From Luteibacter jiangsuensis (GTDB lineage Bacteria; Pseudomonadota; Gammaproteobacteria; Xanthomonadales; Rhodanobacteraceae), in assembly GCF_030812295.1 (NCBI RefSeq), contig NZ_JAUSSK010000006.1, positions 59,538 to 123,537 on the forward strand: DNA of 64,000 nucleotides. The letters run 5' to 3'. This document shows positions 17,380 to 24,313 of this stretch, piece by piece (the first letter of the stretch is position 1; the number at the start of each line of letters is the position of its first letter). The notes below the pieces were generated by a model. That model was given only the letters and a program-made list of their open reading frames with translations, was not told the DNA's origin and made no database searches. The position numbers and the translations under genes were made by a program.

Positions 17380-18252
17380 ATGGCGGGACAACACGTCGGC
17401 GGCATCACCATCACCCATCCCGAACGCGAGGTGTTCGGCGAGGGTGGTCCGACCAAGGGCGACGTGGCGGCGTATTACGAAGCGGTCGCCTCGCATATGC
17501 TGCCGGAACTGCGAGGACGCCCGCTCTCGCTGGTCCGTTGCCCACAGGGCACCACCGGCCAGTGTTTCTTTCAGAAGCATCACAGCGACAAGCTCGGTGA
17601 GCACGTCAAAGCCGTCACGTTGATGGAAAAGGACGGGGGTGAAGCCGAGTACATCTATGTGGACGATGTCGCCGGTGTGCTCGAACTGGTGCAGATGAAC
17701 ACGCTCGAATTCCATCCCTGGGGCGCCCGCGCGGACAAGCCCGACCAGCCGGACCGGCTGATCTTCGACCTGGACCCGGCTACCGGTGTCGCATGGAAGG
17801 ACATCGTGGCGGCGGCCCGCGAGATCCGTGACCGCCTTGCCGAGGTGAAGCTGGAAAGCTTCGTGCGCACGTCGGGCGGCAAGGGCCTGCACGTGGTGGC
17901 CCCGTTTCGCCGAGGGCCCTCCTGGGATGCGGTGAAAGCGTTCTGCGAAGGCATCGCCGATGCGATGGTCGCCGATAAACCCCAGCGCTATATCGCGCAG
18001 GCCAGCAAGGCCAAGCGCGAGGGCCTGATCTTCATCGACTGGTTGCGCAACACCCGCGGCGCCACGAGCGTCACCGGCTGGTCGCTGCGCGCACGGCCCG
18101 GTGCGCCGGTGGCGATGCCCGTGCGCTGGGATGAGATCGCGCGGCTGAAAGGCGGCGGTGCCTTCGACCTGAAGAAGGCGTTGAAACGGGCGAAGTCCGC
18201 GGATGCGGACCCCTGGGCGGACATCGCGACGCTCAAACAGTCGCTGCCCTAG
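17380..18252 (+). CDS. ligD: Stand-alone LigD polymerase domain (NHEJ primase-polymerase)
   Basis: 290 residues: only the archaeo-eukaryotic-primase-type polymerase module. Motifs: LSLVRCPQGTTGQCFFQKHH, the catalytic FDLDP (two Asp for metal ions), RTSGGKGLHVVAPF, and SVTGWSLRARPGAPVAMPVR then W. It fills gaps with ribo- or deoxynucleotides at ends aligned by Ku. The phosphoesterase and ATP-dependent ligase domains of full LigD are absent; the frame closes cleanly before a REP element, so this is not a visible truncation. The sealing ligase would have to be encoded elsewhere. Confidence 0.93.
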   Translation: MAGQHVGGITITHPEREVFGEGGPTKGDVAAYYEAVASHMLPELRGRPLSLVRCPQGTTGQCFFQKHHSDKLGEHVKAVTLMEKDGGEAEYIYVDDVAGVLELVQMNTLEFHPWGARADKPDQPDRLIFDLDPATGVAWKDIVAAAREIRDRLAEVKLESFVRTSGGKGLHVVAPFRRGPSWDAVKAFCEGIADAMVADKPQRYIAQASKAKREGLIFIDWLRNTRGATSVTGWSLRARPGAPVAMPVRWDEIARLKGGGAFDLKKALKRAKSADADPWADIATLKQSLP

Positions 18253-18269
18253 CGCCCAAGAAAAGCTCC

Positions 18270-18354
18270 GGTGGGAGCCGACCTTGTCGGCGATGGGTGC
18301 TCGCCGCGGCCGGGCCCGCTGCCGCGGGATCGCCGACAAGGTCGGCTCCCACCA
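18270..18354 (+). repeat. REP pair (BIME-like), third copy
   Basis: GGTGGGAGCCGACCTTGTCG ... CGACAAGGTCGGCTCCCACC: the arms form a perfect ~25-bp inverted repeat around the core GGGTGCTCGCCGCGGCCGGG. It lies between the convergent ligD and MBL genes and could serve as a 3' mRNA-stabilising stem for both. Confidence 0.9.
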
Positions 18355-18366
18355 AGCGATGCGGGA

Positions 18367-19284
18367 TCAGAAATCCCAGATCACCGGCACCCAACGGAAC
18401 GCGTCACCGCTGATCGCGACACGTCCCACGGACGGGAAGGGCAGGTGGGTGGCCACCATCAGCGAGCCGCTTTCCGCCATTTCGCGGAACAGGCTCAAGC
18501 GTACGCGGGCCGCTTCCTCGGGATCGTGCTCGAAGCCGTTGGACCACTCCGGGTGGTCGAAGCCGACGGGGAAGACGGCGTCGCCGGCGAAAGTCAGTCG
18601 CTCCCCGCGCGAGGTCAGCGCGACCACGGAGTGCCCTGGCGTGTGTCCACCGGTGCGCCGGGCGACCACGCCCGGTGCCACTTCGTACGATTCGTCGAAG
18701 GTCTGGATGCGGTCGCGGTATTCGTTCGCAAAACTCTGTGCGGTCGATCGAAGCACCGGCGGCACCGCCGGCGGCATGGCGGTGTGGGTGAAGTCGGGCG
18801 CCTCCCAGAACGCGACCTCGGCGGCGTTCACGTGGATACGGACGTCCGGACGCAAGCCCTCCTTCACTCCCTCGACAAGCAGGCCGCCGACATGGTCCAT
18901 GTGCATGTGGGTGATCACCACGTCGGTGATCGATGCGAGATCGATGCCGGCGGAGGCCAGTCGTTGCGGAAGCTGGCCGGTGCGCGGGAAGCCCGGAAAC
19001 TGGATGCCCAGTCCGGCGTCGATGAGGATCGTCTGTTCACCGCTGCGCACCACCATCACGTTCAGCGGCCAGTCGAAGGTGTCCGGCGGCATGTACATGT
19101 AACCCAGCCAGTCCGACAGATCGGTGGGTGCGGCGTTCGCCGCCATGATCACCGCCGGTATCGGCATGACACCGTCGCTGATCACGAGCACGTCGATGTC
19201 GCCGACCTTCACCGCGTAGCGGGACGGGACCAGTTCTTGAGGCGGCTGCGCGGCGGGACGCGCGATGTTGGGTACGGACGACAT
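18367..19284 (-). CDS. MBL-fold metallo-hydrolase
   Basis: 305 residues from ATG 19284 (MSSVPN); a longer in-frame start at 19314 is less likely. The binuclear metal motif HMHMDHVGG is present, followed by GGHTPGHSVV (third His), AGDAVFP (bridging Asp) and ATHLPFPS (last His). The opening YAVKVGDIDVLVISDGV and LGYMYMPPDTFDWPLNVMVV fit the group of MBL hydrolases that includes some AHL lactonases and parathion-hydrolase-like enzymes. The substrate cannot be fixed from sequence. No strong signal peptide. It is the terminal gene on this strand before the mannoside operon, separated from it by 194 bp, so probably independent. Confidence 0.88.
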   Translation of the reverse strand: MSSVPNIARPAAQPPQELVPSRYAVKVGDIDVLVISDGVMPIPAVIMAANAAPTDLSDWLGYMYMPPDTFDWPLNVMVVRSGEQTILIDAGLGIQFPGFPRTGQLPQRLASAGIDLASITDVVITHMHMDHVGGLLVEGVKEGLRPDVRIHVNAAEVAFWEAPDFTHTAMPPAVPPVLRSTAQSFANEYRDRIQTFDESYEVAPGVVARRTGGHTPGHSVVALTSRGERLTFAGDAVFPVGFDHPEWSNGFEHDPEEAARVRLSLFREMAESGSLMVATHLPFPSVGRVAISGDAFRWVPVIWDF

Positions 19285-19438
19285 GATGGAGATCTCCAGG
19301 GGATACGTCCGCATCCTAGGTCGCGGGAGATATCGTCAGTAGATCCTTCGAGCGCGTCACCGTGTTTCCTGAAACGCACCACGCAAGGTGCGCTTGCAGC
19401 GACTGTCGGCGTATTGGAAAAATGTGCGGTGGCGCGGT

Positions 19439-19469
19439 GCCGGGCTTCCGCCTTCCGGCGGAGCCCGGC
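19439..19469 (-). terminator. Stem-loop downstream of the mannoside operon (probable terminator)
   Basis: Read on the minus strand, GCCGGGCTCCGCC pairs with GGCGGAAGCCCGGC (one mismatch) around GGAA, beginning 10 bp past the AGE-family stop codon. A short T-run (ATTTTTCC) follows about 20 bp later, too far for an ideal intrinsic terminator. Confidence 0.45.
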
Positions 19470-19478
19470 TGGCGCCCT

Positions 19479-20699
19479 TTATTTACCCTGCATCCGCCGC
19501 AGCGAAGCCATCACCTCGTAGCATGCGCCCATCGTGTGATAGTCGGTCTTGCCGGCGGGGCTCTTCTCGTCGTCGTACTTCTCGTTGTTGCGCTTGAGGA
19601 TGCGGTACCACGCACCGTACGTGTGGTCGACGAAATGCTCCCAGCTGTAAGCCCAGATCTTGTCGTACCACTCGTCGTACTTCTTCTCGCCGGTGGTCTC
19701 GAACAGCAACTGCGCCGCGCCGAGCGACTCGGCCTGTACCCAGAAATACTTGTCGTCGTCGCAGACGTCGCCCTCGGGCGAGAAGCCGTAGGCGATGCCG
19801 CCGTATTGCTTGTCCCAGGCCTTGTCCAGTGCTTCGTCGAACAAGTGCTTCGCCGTGGGGACAAGCCACGGCTTATGCCGCGCCGTGCCCTTGGTATAGC
19901 GCTCGAGCATCATCAGCAGCTTCGCCCATTCGGTCTGGTGGCCGGGCTGGAAGCCCCAGGGACGGAACAGGTGCTTGGGATTGTCGAGGTTGTATTCCCA
20001 GTCGATCGTCCAGTCGCTGTGGTAGTGCTCCCACACGAGCTTTTGCGGTGTCAGTCCAGCCTGGCGCTGGGTCATGTTCTCGGCCAGCAGCAGCGCGCGG
20101 TCGAGGAAGCGGTCGTCCTTCGTGGCTTCCCACGCGGCGATCATGGCCTCGGTCATGTGCATGTTCGCGTTCTGGCCGCGGTAACCGGTGAAGTTCCAGT
20201 CCTTGTCGGCCTCGTCGCGGTACAAGCCGTGGGACGGCTCCCAGTAACGCTTCTCGAGCAGGTCCCAGATATCGTTCTGCCAGCCCTTCGCTTCCTCGAA
20301 TCCGACCTTCACGCCGCAGGAATAAGCCAGCAGCATGAAGGCGAGCCCGTAGCAGTGGTTCATCTGGTCGTCGCGCTTGCCGTCGGCGATGGTCCAGGCG
20401 TAACCGCCGGTTTCCGGGTTGAGGTGCACCTCGCGCAGGTACTTCAGCCCGTGCATCGTGAGTTCCTTGTCCTCGGGCTTCTTGAACTCGAGGTAGGCCA
20501 TCGCGTGGTTGAAGACGAAGCGCGTGCTGGACACGAGGTGGCGGTGGGTCTTGTCGTAGACCGTGCCGTCGTCCTTGTAGTACTGGAAGAAGCCGCCGGC
20601 CGGATCGACCTCGTTCGGCTTGTAGAAGGCCATGGTCTTGGCGACGTGGTCGCGCAGGACATCGACGGAATGGAAATCGGGAAGGGGAACGGTCGTCAT
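19479..20699 (-). CDS. AGE-family epimerase/isomerase, probable D-mannose isomerase
   Basis: 406 residues, an (alpha/alpha)6 barrel of the N-acylglucosamine 2-epimerase family. Typical features: HRHLVSSTRFVFNHAMAY, MHGLKYLREVHLNPETGGYA, GLAFMLLAYS, GQNANMHMTEAMIAAWEAT with catalytic-type His, and WGFQPGHQTEWAKLLMML. Members with this architecture include mannose/aldose-ketose isomerases (YihS/ManI type). With a fructokinase overlapping its start (ATGA), a hexose MFS carrier and an alpha-mannosidase in the locus, mannose to fructose conversion is the best reading. Cytoplasmic; no signal peptide. Confidence 0.85.
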   Translation of the reverse strand: MTTVPLPDFHSVDVLRDHVAKTMAFYKPNEVDPAGGFFQYYKDDGTVYDKTHRHLVSSTRFVFNHAMAYLEFKKPEDKELTMHGLKYLREVHLNPETGGYAWTIADGKRDDQMNHCYGLAFMLLAYSCGVKVGFEEAKGWQNDIWDLLEKRYWEPSHGLYRDEADKDWNFTGYRGQNANMHMTEAMIAAWEATKDDRFLDRALLLAENMTQRQAGLTPQKLVWEHYHSDWTIDWEYNLDNPKHLFRPWGFQPGHQTEWAKLLMMLERYTKGTARHKPWLVPTAKHLFDEALDKAWDKQYGGIAYGFSPEGDVCDDDKYFWVQAESLGAAQLLFETTGEKKYDEWYDKIWAYSWEHFVDHTYGAWYRILKRNNEKYDDEKSPAGKTDYHTMGACYEVMASLRRMQGK

Positions 20700-21676
20700 G
20701 CGTGCTTCTCCATGAAGGCCTTCACTTCGGCCTGGTCGGGGATGGCGGTGAACGAGCCCTTGCGGGTGGCGGTGATCGCGCCGCAGGCGGCGGCGAATCG
20801 GATCAGGTCGACGAGGCGGCGCTCGTCGGCGATGAGCGCATCGAAGCGCTCGGGAGTGACGCCTTCGGTGGCGAGGCGGGCGAGCAGGCCGCCGACGAAG
20901 GCATCGCCGGCGGCGGTCGTGTCGACAGCCTCCACGTGATATCCCTCGAGCGTGCCGCGCGCGCCGCGCGAGAACCAGCGCATCGGCTCGGCGCCGTCGG
21001 TCACCAGCAGCAGGCGCGCCTTGCCACGCCAGAGGCGTTCGAGCACGGCGTCGTCGGAACCCGCCCCAGCGTGGATGAAGGCGAACTCCTCCGCGCTCAG
21101 CTTGATCACGTCCGCTTCGTGGAGGGTTTCCCACAGCCGTGGCAGCGGTGCCTCGTCGTGGGGCCACAAGGCGGGGCGCAGGTTCATGTCGAAACTCACC
21201 AGGGCGCCGGCCGCGCGGGCGCGGCGCATGCCTTCCACCGTGGTGGCGGCGATGGCGGCTTCGGTCAGGGAGTTCGAACAGACATGGAAGATGGCGATGT
21301 CGTCGAAGGCTTCCTTGCGGAAGTGTTCGGGACGGAAGAGCAGGTCCGCGGCGGGCGGACGGTAGAAGCTGAAGCTACGGTCGCCCTTGTCGTCATGGGC
21401 GACGAAGGCCAGCGCCGTGCGCGCCTCGTCGGTACGGGCGATGTCGTCGGTACCGACACCGAGTTCGGTAAGACTCTTCAGCAGGAAGTCGCCGAACATG
21501 TCGCGTGCGAGCATGCCGGCAAAGCGGGCCTGGGCGCCCAGTCGTGCCGCGGCGACCGCGACATTGGCCGGCGCACCGCCGGCAAAGGGAACGAAGGCGG
21601 GAGGCTGACCGGCGCCGCCCTGGGGCTGTGCGTGGAAATCGATCAGCGCCTCGCCGAAGCAGAGGATGGAAGACAT
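20696..21676 (-). CDS. PfkB-family sugar kinase, probable fructokinase
   Basis: 326 residues. Ribokinase/PfkB fold: FVPFAGGAPANVAVAAARLG (signature 1) and VEAVDTTAAGDAFVGGLLAR (signature 2, with catalytic Asp and anion hole GAGD). SFDMNLRPALWPH and DVIKLSAEEFAFI are typical of fructokinases. The product would be fructose-6-phosphate, entering central metabolism. It overlaps the downstream isomerase gene by 4 bp and is separated from the upstream MFS gene by 75 bp containing a stem-loop. Confidence 0.88.
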   Translation of the reverse strand: MSSILCFGEALIDFHAQPQGGAGQPPAFVPFAGGAPANVAVAAARLGAQARFAGMLARDMFGDFLLKSLTELGVGTDDIARTDEARTALAFVAHDDKGDRSFSFYRPPAADLLFRPEHFRKEAFDDIAIFHVCSNSLTEAAIAATTVEGMRRARAAGALVSFDMNLRPALWPHDEAPLPRLWETLHEADVIKLSAEEFAFIHAGAGSDDAVLERLWRGKARLLLVTDGAEPMRWFSRGARGTLEGYHVEAVDTTAAGDAFVGGLLARLATEGVTPERFDALIADERRLVDLIRFAAACGAITATRKGSFTAIPDQAEVKAFMEKHA

Positions 21677-21713
21677 GCGTACGGCCTGTCCTTGGGGGCG
21701 AGGTGAAAAGAGC

Positions 21714-21739
21714 GACGGCCGGCTTCGATGCCGGCCGTC
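21714..21739 (-). terminator. Intra-operon stem-loop between MFS carrier and sugar kinase
   Basis: On the minus strand GACGGCCGGC pairs exactly with GCCGGCCGTC around ATCGAA, followed by GCTCTTTTC. It resembles a leaky terminator or an mRNA-stabilising stem at the 3' end of the transporter message, and would set transporter:enzyme expression ratios. Confidence 0.6.
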
Positions 21740-21751
21740 GTCGTGGGGCGC

Positions 21752-23074
21752 TTAGCGGGCGGCGACGGGGACGCCGCGGATCTTCGAGCCGCTGAGGCCG
21801 TAGAACACGATGTACGCGTAGCAGATCAGCGGGATGAAGAAGGCGTGCTGCAAGCCGATCTGGTCGGCGACGACACCCTGGATCCAGGGGATCAGCGCAC
21901 CGCCGACGATGGCCATGATCAGCAGGCTCGAGGCCTTGCCGGTCAGCGGGCCCATGCGCTCGATGCCGAGCGAGAAGATCGTCGGGAACATGATCGAGTT
22001 GAACAGGCCGATGACGACGATGCTGTAAACGGCCACGGTGCCCGTGGTCATCATGGTGGTGAGCACCAGGAGCATGTTGATCACGGCGAATGCGGCAAGC
22101 AGCTTGCGTGGCGAGAACTTGGCCAGCAGGGCCGAGCCGATGAAGCGGCCGACCATCGCGCCACCCCAGTAGAACGCCACGTGGCTGGCGGCCACTTCAC
22201 CCGACATGTTGCCGATTTCCGGCAGCTGCAGGTAGTTGATCATGAAGCTGCCGATCGCCACTTCGCCACCGACGTAGAAGAAGATGCCGAGCACGCCGAA
22301 GAGCACGTGCGGGGTCTTCAGGGCGTCCATCAACGAGTGGTGGCTGTCGTCGGCCTTCTCGGTGGTTTCTTCCAGTGCCGGCAGCTTGAACAGGTACACG
22401 CCGACGGCCAGCAGCACCAGCACGATGGCCAGGCCGATGTACGGGCCCTGCACCGTGGAGGCTTCGTGCGCGCGATAGGTGATCTGCTCCGCCGCCGAGA
22501 GCTTGGCGATGTCCGCGCTGCTCTTCACCGCGCTGGAGAGGATCAGGAAGCCGCCGAAGAACGGGGCCAGGAAGGTGCCGAACGAGTTCAGCGCCTGGGC
22601 CAGGGTGAGACGGCTGGAGCTGGTCTTCTCGGGGCCGAGCAGGGCCACATAGGCATTGGCCGCCACCTGCAGCACCGTGATGCCGGTGGCGAGGATGAAC
22701 AGCGCGGCGAGGAAGAACGGGTACAGGCGCATGCCCGCGGCGGGCCAGAACATCGCCGCGCCGATGCCGGCGACGATCAGGCCGGCGACGATGCTTTTCT
22801 TGTAGCCGAGCGCGGCGACGATCTTGCCCGCCGGCAGCGACATGATGAAGTACGCCCCGAAGAAGGTGAACTGGATCAGCAGCGCCTGGGCGTAGTTCAG
22901 CTCGAACACGGCCTTCAGGTGGGGGATGAGGATGTCGTTCAGGCAGGTCAGGAACCCCCACATGAAGAAGATCGTCGTCATCACGCCGAGCGCAAGGGGG
23001 AAATAGGTGTAGCGGGTGTCGCCCGAGGTCGTCGAGGACGACGAGGTGGGCGATGGCGTGTAACCGGTGGCCAT
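21752..23074 (-). CDS. Sugar MFS transporter, FucP family
   Basis: 440 residues, about 12 membrane helices. Family marks: FFMWGFLTCLNDILIPHLKA (fucose permease-like helix 1 with Asn-Asp), LIQFTFFGAYFIMSLPAGKI, GYKKSIVAGL, VAANAYVALLGPEKTSSSRL with TLAQALNSFGT, and IFSLGIERMGPLTGKASSLL. It is a proton-coupled sugar importer; locus context suggests mannose or fructose. The ATG at 23074 is chosen because GGAG lies 5 nt before it; an ATG at 23086 lacks a ribosome site. Second gene of the lacI operon. Confidence 0.9.
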   Translation of the reverse strand: MATGYTPSPTSSSSTTSGDTRYTYFPLALGVMTTIFFMWGFLTCLNDILIPHLKAVFELNYAQALLIQFTFFGAYFIMSLPAGKIVAALGYKKSIVAGLIVAGIGAAMFWPAAGMRLYPFFLAALFILATGITVLQVAANAYVALLGPEKTSSSRLTLAQALNSFGTFLAPFFGGFLILSSAVKSSADIAKLSAAEQITYRAHEASTVQGPYIGLAIVLVLLAVGVYLFKLPALEETTEKADDSHHSLMDALKTPHVLFGVLGIFFYVGGEVAIGSFMINYLQLPEIGNMSGEVAASHVAFYWGGAMVGRFIGSALLAKFSPRKLLAAFAVINMLLVLTTMMTTGTVAVYSIVVIGLFNSIMFPTIFSLGIERMGPLTGKASSLLIMAIVGGALIPWIQGVVADQIGLQHAFFIPLICYAYIVFYGLSGSKIRGVPVAAR

Positions 23075-23094
23075 GGGGCGCTCCATTGGTTGGT

Positions 23095-24144
23095 TCAGGG
23101 GGAGGACGGCGGACAGCTGCTTTCGCGTACGACCAGCCGTACCGGCGCGATCGTATATGCAGTGTCCGTCTCGGGATTGCTCAATCTATCCAGGATGAGT
23201 TCGGCGCTGCGTCGCCCGAGGCCACGCGGATCGACCGCGATGGTGGTGAGGGGCGGTACGCACACCGAGGCTTCCGCGACATCGTCGAAACCGGTCAGGG
23301 CGAAATCCTCGCCCGGGCGGCGGCCCCGCCTGGTCAGTCCAAGCATGAGCCCCAGGGCGACGGCGTCGTTGTAGCAGACCGCCGCCGTGGGTGCGGGATC
23401 GCGGGCGAACAGGGCGCCGGTCTGCCGGGCGGCTTCGAGACGGGTGGGCGCGCTCTCGATCATCCAGGCGGGATCGACCTTGAGCCCGGCATCGCGCATG
23501 GCGCCGGCGTAGCCCCGGCGGCGCTGTTCCACCGAACTGGAGTCGCGGTGGCCGCCGAAGAAGGCGATGCGCTGGTGGCCCAGGCCGATCAGGTGTTCGG
23601 TGGCAAGGCGGGCGCCGTGCTCGTTGTCCATCTCGAGCGTGTCCCAGCGGTGCGCGCCATCGTCGTCGGGCAGCTCGCGGTTGAACACGAGCAGCGGCGT
23701 GTGCATGCCCACGGCGGCCAGTACCTGCTCACCCTCGCTGCCTTCGGCCGGGGAGAGGATGATCCCGGCGGGGCCATGCTCGATCAGCGAGGTGAGCACT
23801 GCCTGCTGGCGGTCCGGCGATTCGCCGGTGTTGCCCAGGAGGGTGACGTAGCCCGCGCTGGCCAGGGCTTCGTCGGCCCCGGCGGCGAATTCGGCGAAGA
23901 AGGGGTTGCCGAGGTCGTTGATGACCAGGCCGATGCTCGAGGACGTGCGCCGGCGCAGGTTGGCCGCCGCCCGGTTATAAACGTAGCCTTGGCGCTTCAG
24001 TTCCGCCTCCACCCGTGCCCGGGTGGCGGAGTTGACCAAGGGGCTGCCGCGCAGCACCAGGGATACGGTGGCCCGCGATACGTCGCAACCCTGGGCGATA
24101 TCGGCGAGTGTCACCTTGCGGCGCTGCGGGGTATTCCTCGACAT
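23095..24144 (-). CDS. LacI-family repressor of the mannoside locus
   Basis: 349 residues. N-terminal LacI helix-turn-helix VTLADIAQGCDVSRATVSLV with the hinge helix (RAAANLRRRTS). The periplasmic-binding-protein-like sensor domain spans SSIGLVINDLGNPFFAEFAA through FALTGFDDVAEASVCVPPLT. ATG 24144 has GAAGGAGC just upstream. It heads the operon with the MFS carrier, kinase and isomerase and diverges from the GH92 gene, so it most likely represses both directions and is relieved by mannose or a related sugar. The effector is inferred from context only. Confidence 0.93.
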   Translation of the reverse strand: MSRNTPQRRKVTLADIAQGCDVSRATVSLVLRGSPLVNSATRARVEAELKRQGYVYNRAAANLRRRTSSSIGLVINDLGNPFFAEFAAGADEALASAGYVTLLGNTGESPDRQQAVLTSLIEHGPAGIILSPAEGSEGEQVLAAVGMHTPLLVFNRELPDDDGAHRWDTLEMDNEHGARLATEHLIGLGHQRIAFFGGHRDSSSVEQRRRGYAGAMRDAGLKVDPAWMIESAPTRLEAARQTGALFARDPAPTAAVCYNDAVALGLMLGLTRRGRRPGEDFALTGFDDVAEASVCVPPLTTIAVDPRGLGRRSAELILDRLSNPETDTAYTIAPVRLVVRESSCPPSSP

Positions 24145-24158
24145 TGAAGCTCCTTCAA

Positions 24159-24277
24159 ACGATCTAAACCGGGCGATGATCGCGCGGTAGGCCCAGGGAT
24201 GCATCACGCACTGCAACATGCGTGTCTGCGCAATCTTTGCTACGTTCGGTCCGTTTGTCACGATCCAAATGATCGCG
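24159..24277. promoter_or_regulatory. Candidate LacI-type operators in the divergent lacI/GH92 region
   Basis: Two similar sites lie between the divergent genes: ACGATCTAAA at 24159-24168 (followed by ATGATCGCG at 24176-24184) and ACGATCCAAATGATCGCG at 24260-24277. The second contains CGATC-N5-GATCG, an inverted repeat of the size LacI proteins bind. One site lies by each gene start, as expected for coordinated repression. Not a strong consensus match. Confidence 0.4.
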
Positions 24278-24313
24278 ACCACTCGCAACGCGTCCACCCG
24301 AGGGGAACCAACG

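Noticed and set aside
14404..18339. Very long minus-strand open frame antisense to the ester hydrolase, ku and ligD genes
   Set aside because: It spans three well-identified genes on the other strand, its translation is His/Arg/Gly-rich with no domain, and it arises from GC-rich codon bias.
18270..18354. Repeated ~85-bp elements as a possible CRISPR array
   Set aside because: Copies are scattered over 54 kb, palindromic and single, with no regular spacers or cas genes; they fit REP/BIME repeats.
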